A stretch of 64,000 nt of DNA from Neorhodopirellula pilleata (lineage in GTDB: Bacteria; Planctomycetota; Planctomycetia; Pirellulales; Pirellulaceae). The translations under genes were made by a program, and so were the position numbers. The notes beneath the pieces are model-generated. The model had not been told where the DNA came from. It saw only the letters and a list, made by a program, of their open reading frames with translations, and did not search any database. Positions 17,782 to 26,368 of the stretch are shown one piece after another. The stretch spans positions 685,919 through 749,918 of the forward strand of contig NZ_SJPM01000002.1 in NCBI RefSeq assembly GCF_007859915.1, given 5' to 3'. Each line of letters begins with the position of its first letter. Within the stretch, counting starts at the first letter, position 1.

Positions 17782-18848
17782 GAGGTCGCCACCCGCAACC
17801 GCACACAAGCTCGTTCCCAGGCTCTCGCCTGGGAACGCAATGCCCCGCAGGCTCCGTCTGCCGAACCGGGGATGAGAGGCGGGAGCCTCCAAGACAGTGT
17901 GTTCCCAGGCCGGAGCCTGGAAACAAGTGAAGATTGGGCGGGCGACGTATCCGGACTTGGCGACTGAAAGTCGCCACCACATTTTTCTCGTTCTTTGCCA
18001 GTCTCCGCGTCGACCGGTTTGTTCCCGCAGTAGATCGTCGCGACTCCGAGCGTCAACGCGTAGTATTTTACATCGGTCAGCCCCGCGTCTTTGAGTCGTA
18101 GTGCCAACGCCTCGCCACTGGGAAACTGGCCGACCGACGCAGGCAAGTACTCGTAAGCCGATTTGTCATTGCGGGCGAGCATCTGGCCGACCTTGGGCAA
18201 CACGTAGCGGAAGTAAAATCCGTAAAGTTGTTTCAAGATAGGCAACCACGGCTGCGAGAACTCCAACACCATGACTTGCCCGCCCGGCCGGCATACGCGA
18301 ACCATCTCGCGGAGTCCCGCGTCGGTATCGGCAATGTTTCGCAATCCGAATGCGACGGTGACGCATTGAAAATGATTCTCCGCGAACGGAAGCGACATCG
18401 AATCGGCTTCGAAGAACGGGATCGTCTTACGCCCCGAACCGCCACGCGCATCGAGCGTGCGGGCGTCTTCTTTATCGCGAGCAATCTCCAACATCGCATG
18501 GCAGAAATCACTGCCGATGACTTGCACATCGGTGTCGACCGATTCCGCGATCGCAATCGCCAAGTCGCCCGTGCCGCAACACACGTCGAGAATCGGATCG
18601 TCGCCCTGCACTTTCAATCGGGCAACAGCTTTCTTTCGCCACCATTTGTCGATGTTGAGCGACAACAGATGATTCATCGTGTCATAGCGGGGAGCGATTT
18701 GGCGAAACATTTCGCGGACCCGCTGCGCACTCTTGTCGAGTTCCTGATTCGGAGTCTGTTTCGACGTTCCGTCAGGGTGCGGCGCTGGACCGCCTTCCTG
18801 AGCGTCCGCACGGGGGTGGGCAGACGAGTTCGGCTCTGGGACACTCAT
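17778..18848 (-). CDS. menG: demethylmenaquinone methyltransferase with repeat-derived C-terminus
   Basis: This SAM-dependent C-methyltransferase of the UbiE/MenG family does the last step of menaquinone synthesis. Motif I is [19 protein letters not shown], and the family stretches [17 protein letters not shown] and [15 protein letters not shown] are present. The family fold ends at [12 protein letters not shown] (about residue 278). The remaining roughly 75 residues are Arg/Pro/Ser-rich and are translated from intergenic-type repeats: a GGCGACT hairpin at 17959-17975 and two GTTCCCAGGC hairpins at 17812-17837 and 17901-17924. The stop still overlaps the ubiX start as ATGA. I chose ATG 18848; upstream sequence to 19073 is antisense of the HAD gene. 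Confidence 0.9.
   Translation of the reverse strand: MSVPEPNSSAHPRADAQEGGPAPHPDGTSKQTPNQELDKSAQRVREMFRQIAPRYDTMNHLLSLNIDKWWRKKAVARLKVQGDDPILDVCCGTGDLAIAIAESVDTDVQVIGSDFCHAMLEIARDKEDARTLDARGGSGRKTIPFFEADSMSLPFAENHFQCVTVAFGLRNIADTDAGLREMVRVCRPGGQVMVLEFSQPWLPILKQLYGFYFRYVLPKVGQMLARNDKSAYEYLPASVGQFPSGEALALRLKDAGLTDVKYYALTLGVATIYCGNKPVDAETGKEREKCGGDFQSPSPDTSPAQSSLVSRLRPGNTLSWRLPPLIPGSADGACGALRSQARAWERACVRLRVATS
17812..17924. repeat. GTTCCCAGGC hairpin pair inside menG
   Basis: An 11-bp perfect stem CGTTCCCAGGC / GCCTGGGAACG with loop TCTC lies at 17812-17837. A second, imperfect version (GTTCCCAGGC-CGGA-GCCTGGAAAC) is at 17901-17924. The same motif flanks the repeat island at 15838-16124. The copies lie inside the reading frame of menG, which is unusual for this class of repeat. 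Confidence 0.75.
17959..17981. repeat. GGCGACT hairpin, copy 2
   Basis: GGCGACT-GAA-AGTCGCC followed by ACCACA, the same core as the doublets at 3985, 36778 and 49649. This copy is within the coding frame of menG and encodes part of its extra C-terminal tail. Confidence 0.75.
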
Positions 18849-18900
18849 GGAAGACTCACGGGGGAACTGATCATACTTTTCAAACGAGAACCGGCACGAC

Positions 18901-19581
18901 GTGCGAGTATTTCTTTTTGATATCGACGGGACGCTTTTGTCGGCCAACGGCGTCGGCGCGTCAGCTCTTTCGCGTGCCCTGTCGGAGGAATTTGGCGTTG
19001 CTAACCCAAACACCCGCGTCACGTTTGCGGGCCGGACCGACCGAAGTCTGACGATCGAGCTTCTAGAACTCAATCAAGTCGAACCGAGCATCGAACATTG
19101 CGGGCGATTGCGTCAGCGGTACGTTAGCTTAATAGGTGGCGAACTGACACGGCAGGGCGGGATTGTCCTACCGGGGGTGCGGCAACTCCTTACCGCGATG
19201 TCCCGCCGCGACAACACCTCCATGGCTATCATGACCGGGAATTTTCCAGAGACGGCAACCCGGAAACTAGAACATTTCGACCTCCGCCGTTGGTTTTCGT
19301 GGATCTCCGGCGGCGACCTGCATATCGACCGCGACGACTTGGCGCGTCGTACCGCTGAGATCGTTCGGCGTCGATACGGAACCAAGGTTCGAGAATTGGT
19401 TGTCGTCGGCGACACGCCTGCGGACATCCGGTGCGGCAAAGCGATCGGCGCGAAAACCATCGCCGTTGCTACCGGCCAATATTCCTTGGACACTCTCGGC
19501 GGGGAAAACCCGACTCGGTTGTTCAGCGATTTTTCACAAACCGACGAAATCTTAGCCGCGATCTTCGACGCTGCCGGATGA
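18901..19581 (+). CDS. HAD-superfamily phosphatase, phosphoglycolate phosphatase-like
   Basis: This is a haloacid dehalogenase-fold hydrolase of 226 aa. Motif I is [10 protein letters not shown] (nucleophile Asp7, acid Asp9), motif II is the Thr in MTGNFPE near residue 107, and motif IV is [15 protein letters not shown] near residue 167. A helical cap sits between motifs I and II. The layout fits phosphoglycolate phosphatase-like enzymes, but HAD substrates cannot be read from sequence. It starts with GTG at 18901, 52 bp from the divergent menG start, so the two probably share a promoter region. The C-terminus ends FDAAG. Confidence 0.85.
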   Translation: MRVFLFDIDGTLLSANGVGASALSRALSEEFGVANPNTRVTFAGRTDRSLTIELLELNQVEPSIEHCGRLRQRYVSLIGGELTRQGGIVLPGVRQLLTAMSRRDNTSMAIMTGNFPETATRKLEHFDLRRWFSWISGGDLHIDRDDLARRTAEIVRRRYGTKVRELVVVGDTPADIRCGKAIGAKTIAVATGQYSLDTLGGENPTRLFSDFSQTDEILAAIFDAAG

Positions 19582-19683
19582 ACTCGAACGCCGTGGGGCG
19601 TTGATGAGAGAAAAGGTGCCGCTCAACGACGAGGCGTCGCCAACTTTGTCACGGCTGAGCAGACTTCCAATAGGAAGGAAGCA

Positions 19684-20979
19684 TTAACTTGACGATTCAC
19701 TTCCCACCGACCGGTGGACCTCCAGGATGCGGCGGGCGATCGCGAACGAAGCCGTTGCTGCTGGGCTGGGTGCGTTAAGCACGTGCGTCATTCGTGGCGT
19801 TCGTCGGAATAGAAAATCGTCCACCATCGTTCCGTCCGCCCTGACCGCTTGAGCACGCACACCCGCTCGAGCCGGAATGAGGTCTTCACTGCGGATCGCC
19901 GGAATCAGTCGCTGCAACGATCGAACAAAGACGGACTTGCGGAGCGAGCGGTGTATCTCACCCATTCCCATTCGCCAGTGTTGGGAAGCCAAGCGGCGAA
20001 AACCGGTAAAGCCCAACGTGTCCATCAGGTCACGCCCGTTGATTTGGGACCATGTGTAACCGTGGCGCGACATCGCCAGCACCGCGTTGGGGCCGCATTC
20101 AACCGGATCGACCGTTTCACTGATCGCGTCACCGGTGGCCTCACCGATCATTCGCGTGAAGTGAACGCCCAAGAACGGATAACGCGGGTCGGGAACCGGA
20201 TAGATCAAGTTGCGGCAAAGGTGTCGGCGATCAGCGATGAGCTGGTAATACTCACCTCGAAAAGGCACGATCCGGATGTCGTGGTCAAGTCGAGCGTCCT
20301 GGCCGGGTGCGGAGTTTCGCAGCGCCAATTGGTATAACCGGTCACTATGCAAACCGCCGCATGCGATCACTTCGTCGCCGTGCCAATCCGCGCCGTCGGC
20401 AAAACCCAAACGTACATTGCGGTCGTGACAATCGATTCGCGTCACCCGTCGATTGAGGAGAAGCCTGCCGCCGCCGCTGACAATTCTGTTACGGAGCACT
20501 GCACACACTTGACGGTAATCGACGATGCCAGTGTCGGCGACATGGATCGCGGCGATCCCGGCAACGGACGGTTCAAGTTGTCGCAAACGATCAGTATGAA
20601 TGCGTTCGAACTCGACTTCGTTCTCGCGTCCGCGCTCGGCGATGGTTTCCAAGGAAGCCAATTCATTTTGGTCAGTGGCGACGATCACTTTGCCGCATCT
20701 TTCCCAGCGGATACCGTTTTCGCTGCAAAACGATTCCATCTTGGCTTTTCCTTCGCGGCACAAGATGGCCTTCTCGCTGCGGGGGCGATAGTAGATCCCC
20801 GAATGCAATACGCCGGAGTTATGCCCGCTTTGATGCCTGGCGATTTCCGGTTCGGCTTCGATGACATCCACGGGAATGCTTGGTTCGGATTGCATCCAAT
20901 GCAATGCCGTCGCCAACCCAACGATGCCACCCCCGATGACACCTCTCCGGGACTGGAATGTTTGCGACGAGCTGATCAT
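19684..20979 (-). CDS. lhgO: FAD-dependent oxidoreductase, L-2-hydroxyglutarate oxidase-like
   Basis: The 431-aa flavoprotein has the DAO fold. The dinucleotide motif is GVIGGGIVGLATALHW near residue 15, followed by DVIEAEPEIARHQSGHNSGVLHSGIYY. HNSGVLHSGIYY is characteristic of L-2-hydroxyglutarate oxidase/dehydrogenase (LhgO/YgaF). The later block GVRAQAVRADGTMVDDFLF fits the same family. It would oxidise L-2-hydroxyglutarate to 2-oxoglutarate, feeding electrons to the quinone pool. I chose ATG 20979; an in-frame upstream start at 21063 would add a Lys-rich leader without signal features. It is divergent from the HD-GYP gene, with no metabolic neighbour. Confidence 0.85.
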   Translation of the reverse strand: MISSSQTFQSRRGVIGGGIVGLATALHWMQSEPSIPVDVIEAEPEIARHQSGHNSGVLHSGIYYRPRSEKAILCREGKAKMESFCSENGIRWERCGKVIVATDQNELASLETIAERGRENEVEFERIHTDRLRQLEPSVAGIAAIHVADTGIVDYRQVCAVLRNRIVSGGGRLLLNRRVTRIDCHDRNVRLGFADGADWHGDEVIACGGLHSDRLYQLALRNSAPGQDARLDHDIRIVPFRGEYYQLIADRRHLCRNLIYPVPDPRYPFLGVHFTRMIGEATGDAISETVDPVECGPNAVLAMSRHGYTWSQINGRDLMDTLGFTGFRRLASQHWRMGMGEIHRSLRKSVFVRSLQRLIPAIRSEDLIPARAGVRAQAVRADGTMVDDFLFRRTPRMTHVLNAPSPAATASFAIARRILEVHRSVGSESSS

Positions 20980-21129
20980 GCGGATGCCCCCTGAAACCGT
21001 TTTATAAAAAATCCTAACCTTTTTTTTGCTTGTGCTCATTTTGAACCTACCTTTTAGGGTCAAACATTAGCGACCGACCGTACCAACGGGGAGTCGCGTC
21101 GCAGCTTTTTCCATCATTTAGGGCAAGGA

Positions 21130-22443
21130 ATGATTAACGTGGCCACCGCCGCGAGAGGGAAGAGCGACATGGTATCCCTACCGATTGATGAACTTCAAGT
21201 CGGTGCCATCTGTCGTTTTCCTCTTGAGGACGACAACGGCCTGCTCCTTCTGGGGGCAGGTACGAAGATCACCGCCGAACTGATTCAAGGTTTGAAAGAC
21301 CGTGAAATCGGGGAACTGGCGGTCCGCGCTGATGATGTCGAAGCTCTCTCGCGTCACGATTCAGGTGCCGAAGCACGTCGCAAATCGCACGTTCGTCCCA
21401 AAAAATCGACCGCGTCAGCTTTTCAAGCGGAACATCCATCGAAGTGGCCCAAAGGTGTGCCGCTGAAGGACAACCTCGTCGATCGTCATCATGAACCGTA
21501 TAACCAATCCCGCCGGGAAGTTCTGCGCGGGCACATGAAGTTGGCACGCGACCAATTCGAGCAAATCGGTTTGGAACTGATGGATCGAAAACTGCAAACT
21601 GTCGAAGCCCTGTCCAATTTGTCGGGTGCGTTCGCGACCGCCATGATCGACGATCACGATCAAACCGTAGCCGACGTGGTTGCCGCCGAAACCGCAATTT
21701 CGTTAACCGACCGGAGCGTCAAGTTAGGCGTCTTGGGAATGGCCGTGGGAACCGAACTGGGACTCGACGGGCCCTCGATCCTGGAAATCGGTACAACGGG
21801 TTTATTGCATGACATTGGATTGTTTGTGATGGACCCAGAACTCACGATGCCAGGTCGTGGACCGCTCGATGACGACGAAATCTGGGAGTACCGCAAACAC
21901 TCGACGGTGTCGGTGACCTGTTTGCAGGAAGCCTCCAGCATTCCCCACGGGGTACTCACCGCGATCGAACAGGTCCATGAACAATACAACGGTTCGGGAT
22001 ATCCATTCGGAATCGAAGGCAAACGGATCAGCACTTACGCTCGCATCCTCAACGTCTGCGATACCTACTTGCGATTGACGTTGGGGACTAGTTTCCGAAA
22101 AGCACTCGTCCCACACGACGCACTCGGCCTGATTCTGCACCAAGCCAGGCACCGGATGTTTGATCCTGATGTTGTCAAAGCGTTCTTGAGAGTTGAATCC
22201 TTGTTCCCTCTCGGTAGCCAAGTCCGTGTGGGCGATCTCATCGCCAGTGTCATTCGTCGTCCCATCAATGGATACGCCTACCCTGTCTTGCAAACCGCCG
22301 ACGGACAACGGATCGACTTACAAAACCAAACCGAGGCGATGATCCAACCGATCGTCGACCCGTCGTTCAATCAAATACGCATGTCACAGCACGCGATGGA
22401 AACGTTGCGATGGAGTCCGGCGGATGAGTTATTGCTCGACTAG
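21130..22443 (+). CDS. HD-GYP-like signalling protein with degenerate motif
   Basis: The 437-aa cytosolic protein has an N-terminal region LPIDELQVGAICRFPL typical of proteins preceding HD-GYP domains. A C-terminal HD-GYP-like domain runs from about residue 190. The HD pair is His227-Asp228 in LLHDIGLF, but the usual Lys after HDIG is Leu. The HHE..DG.GYP signature reads VHEQYNGSGYP (Val282-His283-Glu284), so one His is Val and Asp is Asn. Canonical HD-GYP domains hydrolyse cyclic di-GMP with a two- or three-metal centre; this one may be weak or non-catalytic. ATG 21169, preceded by AGAGGGAAG, is an alternative start with a better ribosome binding site. Confidence 0.8.
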   Translation: MINVATAARGKSDMVSLPIDELQVGAICRFPLEDDNGLLLLGAGTKITAELIQGLKDREIGELAVRADDVEALSRHDSGAEARRKSHVRPKKSTASAFQAEHPSKWPKGVPLKDNLVDRHHEPYNQSRREVLRGHMKLARDQFEQIGLELMDRKLQTVEALSNLSGAFATAMIDDHDQTVADVVAAETAISLTDRSVKLGVLGMAVGTELGLDGPSILEIGTTGLLHDIGLFVMDPELTMPGRGPLDDDEIWEYRKHSTVSVTCLQEASSIPHGVLTAIEQVHEQYNGSGYPFGIEGKRISTYARILNVCDTYLRLTLGTSFRKALVPHDALGLILHQARHRMFDPDVVKAFLRVESLFPLGSQVRVGDLIASVIRRPINGYAYPVLQTADGQRIDLQNQTEAMIQPIVDPSFNQIRMSQHAMETLRWSPADELLLD

Positions 22444-22475
22444 TATTCCAGCTCACCTTGTTTTTCGTGTAGACC

Positions 22476-22587
22476 GTAGTGGAACTTGTTAAAGATCCCA
22501 TGCTGAAAGGATCTTTAACAAGATCGACTACAGCGAACCCTAATGCGGTCGGATCTTTAACAAGATCCACTACAGCGAACCCTAATG
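22476..22587. repeat. 37-bp direct repeat plus inverted arm
   Basis: Two 37-bp direct copies with one mismatch lie at 22509-22545 and 22551-22587 (period 42; core GGATCTTTAACAAGATC, then ACTACAGCGAACCCTAATG). An inverted copy of the first part (CTTGTTAAAGATCC, 22485-22498) precedes them, giving a 14-bp hairpin with the first direct copy. It lies between the convergent HD-GYP and CcsBA genes, so it may help end transcription. Confidence 0.8.
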
Positions 22588-22617
22588 TTTAGCTGTGACA
22601 GACCACTAGTGTTTCGC

Positions 22618-25600
22618 TTAACTATCGAGCGTGATGTTCTTTGCATCGGATTCCCGGAATATCAATCCGGCTCCGATGAACAGAGCTTGTACACCAAAGA
22701 ATACCGCCAGGTTGAAGAGCATGCCTTCGGTGAAGCCATAGCTGTGCAAACCGATGCCCAATTCATTGGTACCGAACCAACTCCACGCCGTGATAATGTT
22801 TCCACCGATCGCCAGTAACGCGAAACCGTGTGCCTTGACCATCCCGTCCCAACGGGCATGCAACATCAACGCGTTCCAGATGACGATCAACAAGGCGCCA
22901 TTTTCCTTTGGATCCCAGCCCCAGAAACGGCCCCACGAATCGTCGGCCCAAAGGCCACCGAGTACCGTGCCGATGAAGCTGAACAGGATCCCGAAACAGG
23001 ATGCACCATAGATAACACGATAAAGATCGCGTTTCGCGCGGTCGCTCGCACTGATCCATCCGGCGATCAGGTATACGATGCCGAGCATCCCCGCAACCAT
23101 CGTCGCAACATATCCGAGCGAAACACTGATCACATGCGTCGTTAACCAAAACTGCGTATCCAAGACCGCTTGCAAAACCCCCATCGTTTCAGCCTGACCC
23201 ACGTTGAGGGTCAAATAATCGGCCACGCGAAGCGTCAACAAACCGGCAAATCCGGCGAGCAAATTCCCGGTCCCGTAACGGAAGATCCGTTCGACCACGA
23301 GACCGAACAAGACCGCCGCCCAACCGATGAAGATCGCCGACGAGTACAAATTGATGACCGGTGCGCGGCCGGTGATGTAAACACGCGAAGCAATTACCAG
23401 TGTGTGCACTAGGAACGCGATCGCGAGCGTTCCCCACACAGCGGTATTCATCCGTGGTGAGTCGATCGCCATTGCGATCAAACCCAGGATGAACGCCAAA
23501 ATGTACAATCCCGTGGCCACGGAGGTCGGTGCGGCACCACCGAGCCAACGTTCCAACGAAACCGCAAATCGATCGTAGCCCGAAATCGGATAAGACTGCA
23601 CTGCCGCCAGATGCGAATCAACGGCTTCGTTGAATGACAACGCGTCTTCATTGCCGTAGGAACGAATCATCTCGCCAAACGACCGGATACCGGCGGCCGA
23701 TTCTGACTCGCCCAAGCCGTTCTTGGCCATGTCAAAGAACGCGGGAGCGAAGGCGGTCCATACCGGTTGTTTTTCGTCCGAGACCGCTTCCTCGGTCGGC
23801 GGCGGAATGATCGCCGGAGCCTGCATCTGCGATAGGCTTTCCATCCGCTGTTCGAGTTGTCTTAAAGCGAACAACTGTCGCGTTTGTTCGCTGGTTCCTT
23901 CCGGGAAGAAACTCTCCGGAATCTCATCGGGGATCGGCAAACGGAACGCAGCGGCGGCGAGCGTGTACTGCCGCGTCCGCATGTCCAACTCGATCAGTTT
24001 TTTGTCTTTGAAGTCCTGGTTCTTGGTGTCTTTGCCGCGAGCTTCCTTAACCAGTTCCGTGAAGCGATCGAGGTTCTCCCCGATCTCTTGCAACGAGTAC
24101 AGTTTGCTTTCGCGTCGTTCCAAATCCAATTCGGACCGGATCGCTTCGGCGTCGATCCGAAACATAGGTAAACGTCGGATGTCGTTACTGTCGATGGCCA
24201 CTTCCATCAACCACTGAACTGCGGTCATTTTCTTAGAGTCGACACGCTCGCGGATTTTGGTGGGGGCTTGTTCGATCGGCAGCGAATCCTTGTTCGTCAT
24301 CGCCTTGAGCGTCTGGCGGGCGTAGGCATCCAAGGGCATTACCCGTCCGCCGACTTGAACGGGAATGCGACCGGCGGCGGCATAGTCAAACGTGGCGTCG
24401 CGTTCGCTCGGTCGACGCATGTTTTGAATCGCGGTCACGGGCAACAAACAGTAAACGACCAACGCCGCAACCGCGGTGATCCACAACACGACCGGTAACG
24501 ACTGACGACGATGCTTCGAGGCGGCGTCGACCGTCGCACCTTCGGCATTGGCATCGGATGCGTCGAAGGGATCATGGCCGCCAACCAGACCATTGGCGGT
24601 CTCGCGTCGACGTCGGGAGATGAAACGTGTCAATGTCCCCCAGAAGTGTACGAGCATTCCTAGGCCGGTGATGCTGCACGCGACGTACGGGATCAACCAG
24701 CCTGAATTGCGAACGACTTGAATGCCAGTGAGTTCTTTGCCACCCGGCAGCGCCGTGTAGTTGGACTGATAAAACGTTTCGCCACGATATCGCAACGGGT
24801 TGTTCATCCAAACGCGTTCTTTGCGATCATCGCCGGTTTCAGTATCGATGATCCGGATAAACGAAGAGTAGTCGCGCGGCGTGTCCGAGCCGCTGTAGTT
24901 GACCCGTCGCACGTCGTCGAGCTGCACCCAGTAGGGCTTGACCTCACGATGCAGACGCAGGCCGAACTCGTATGTTTGCTCTTCGCCGTCATCGCCCGCG
25001 ATCGTGACCGAATCGAGAACATCCTTGGTTCGTCCGTCGGGCATCAACATCTCGCGGTCATTGACCTGTTGGCTGACCAAGAAAACACCTAACGATTCAT
25101 CGTTCTTGGCATCTAACAATTCGACGTAAGCCGATGGCAAGTTGATCTCCATCGCCGCCCCGCCGGACTTCTTGATCTGAACCGCAGCGGCGCTCAGCCC
25201 GATGCCCTTCGTTGCCACGTTCGAGTCGGTCGGGTCTTTCAGGTTCGAGTTATCAAAGTACTCGAGCGTCTTGACCTTGAAAGGAAGTCTCGGGTCGGTG
25301 ATCAGGGTATCGTTCTCGGCCGACGCGACCAATCTCGATGCGGGAATCGCGGTGACGTGCTGGACGTCGTCCTCGGTGCGAATCACTTGCAATTCGACTT
25401 CGTCCAAGTTGACGAACGTGTTTGTCGATTCGCCTTCGACGAGACTCAGGCGTTGTTCCATCTGACGGTCGCCAAAAGCAAACTGTCCGACCATCAACAA
25501 GCCCACGCCCAGGTGCAATAACACGTTGCCGCCTTGTTTGCCGAACGCCAATTGGCAACCGATCAACATCACCAGCCCGGCACCGAGGCCCTTGGCCAAT

Positions 25601-26289
25601 TGCCAGACGATCCGCAAACCAGGATCACCGATCCGCACGCCGGTCGAAAGCGAATAAATCACATACAGAGCAAGCAATGCCGCCGACGCCATTCCCAACC
25701 ATCGGAAAACTTGCGTTTTGGCCGTCGTCGCCGCCAGAACTAAGCCGACCGCACTGATCGAAAGCGCCGCCAAGATAATCGCCCACAACCGATCGTAAGA
25801 GATCGGCGGTGTGCCTTGCAGACCGTCGTCATTGTGTCCGAGCATCACGACCAAACCGGCGATGCCGATGCCCGTAGCCAAGAAAGCCAAACCTGCGACC
25901 AGTTTCGTCCCCGATGCTTGCAATCGGAATCGGGTGATCTTGGCGGCGACCAAATTGATCATCAACAACATCCCGATCATCGCGCCACCGGGAAACGGAA
26001 TGATGCCCGGGATGGGTTTGTCGTGACGCAAGAATGCCTGCGGGAAAAAGTCGTCGATGTGCATCATCGCGACCCAAGTCATGAAATAGCGTGACTTGAC
26101 CTCCTGCATGTTCAGTTCGTCTTGAGCGAGCGTGCCGACAAGGACCAAGATCAACGAGAGCGCGAACAGCACCACGGTCATCTTGAGCGAACCCAAAGCA
26201 CTCATGATGCCTTGGGCAGAGACGGCCGAGGCCCAATCGGTTTGACCGCTGCGAGCATCGGTCGGGAAATCGTCGGTGACGGTGGCCAT
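22618..26289 (-). CDS. ccsBA: cytochrome c biogenesis protein, ResB-CcsA fusion
   Basis: This large (1223 aa) polytopic membrane protein is for system II cytochrome c maturation, which moves heme across the membrane and attaches it to CXXCH apocytochromes. The N-terminal half is ResB/Ccs1-like: membrane segments at about residues 30-55, 85-105 and 130-150, then a large extracytoplasmic domain with RVWMNNPLRYRGETFYQSNY. The C-terminal part is CcsA with the tryptophan-rich heme motif WGRFWGWDPKENGALLI around residue 1120, and conserved His residues in TTHVISVSLGY and LMLHARWDG. A long insert (roughly 640-900) separates them, making it longer than most fusions. It lies 79 bp downstream of a lipoprotein gene and is probably cotranscribed with it. 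Confidence 0.93.
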   Translation of the reverse strand: MATVTDDFPTDARSGQTDWASAVSAQGIMSALGSLKMTVVLFALSLILVLVGTLAQDELNMQEVKSRYFMTWVAMMHIDDFFPQAFLRHDKPIPGIIPFPGGAMIGMLLMINLVAAKITRFRLQASGTKLVAGLAFLATGIGIAGLVVMLGHNDDGLQGTPPISYDRLWAIILAALSISAVGLVLAATTAKTQVFRWLGMASAALLALYVIYSLSTGVRIGDPGLRIVWQLAKGLGAGLVMLIGCQLAFGKQGGNVLLHLGVGLLMVGQFAFGDRQMEQRLSLVEGESTNTFVNLDEVELQVIRTEDDVQHVTAIPASRLVASAENDTLITDPRLPFKVKTLEYFDNSNLKDPTDSNVATKGIGLSAAAVQIKKSGGAAMEINLPSAYVELLDAKNDESLGVFLVSQQVNDREMLMPDGRTKDVLDSVTIAGDDGEEQTYEFGLRLHREVKPYWVQLDDVRRVNYSGSDTPRDYSSFIRIIDTETGDDRKERVWMNNPLRYRGETFYQSNYTALPGGKELTGIQVVRNSGWLIPYVACSITGLGMLVHFWGTLTRFISRRRRETANGLVGGHDPFDASDANAEGATVDAASKHRRQSLPVVLWITAVAALVVYCLLPVTAIQNMRRPSERDATFDYAAAGRIPVQVGGRVMPLDAYARQTLKAMTNKDSLPIEQAPTKIRERVDSKKMTAVQWLMEVAIDSNDIRRLPMFRIDAEAIRSELDLERRESKLYSLQEIGENLDRFTELVKEARGKDTKNQDFKDKKLIELDMRTRQYTLAAAAFRLPIPDEIPESFFPEGTSEQTRQLFALRQLEQRMESLSQMQAPAIIPPPTEEAVSDEKQPVWTAFAPAFFDMAKNGLGESESAAGIRSFGEMIRSYGNEDALSFNEAVDSHLAAVQSYPISGYDRFAVSLERWLGGAAPTSVATGLYILAFILGLIAMAIDSPRMNTAVWGTLAIAFLVHTLVIASRVYITGRAPVINLYSSAIFIGWAAVLFGLVVERIFRYGTGNLLAGFAGLLTLRVADYLTLNVGQAETMGVLQAVLDTQFWLTTHVISVSLGYVATMVAGMLGIVYLIAGWISASDRAKRDLYRVIYGASCFGILFSFIGTVLGGLWADDSWGRFWGWDPKENGALLIVIWNALMLHARWDGMVKAHGFALLAIGGNIITAWSWFGTNELGIGLHSYGFTEGMLFNLAVFFGVQALFIGAGLIFRESDAKNITLDS

Positions 26290-26368
26290 GTTAGGACGTG
26301 GGAAAATGGAAGTGATAGTGAAGGAGCGTCTTTGATTAACGGCCCAAACTGGAACAGGTCGTCTATGG

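Noticed and set aside
17782..17982. N-terminal extension of ubiX
   Set aside because: Runs through repeats inside menG; the ATGA overlap and family alignment support ATG 17781.
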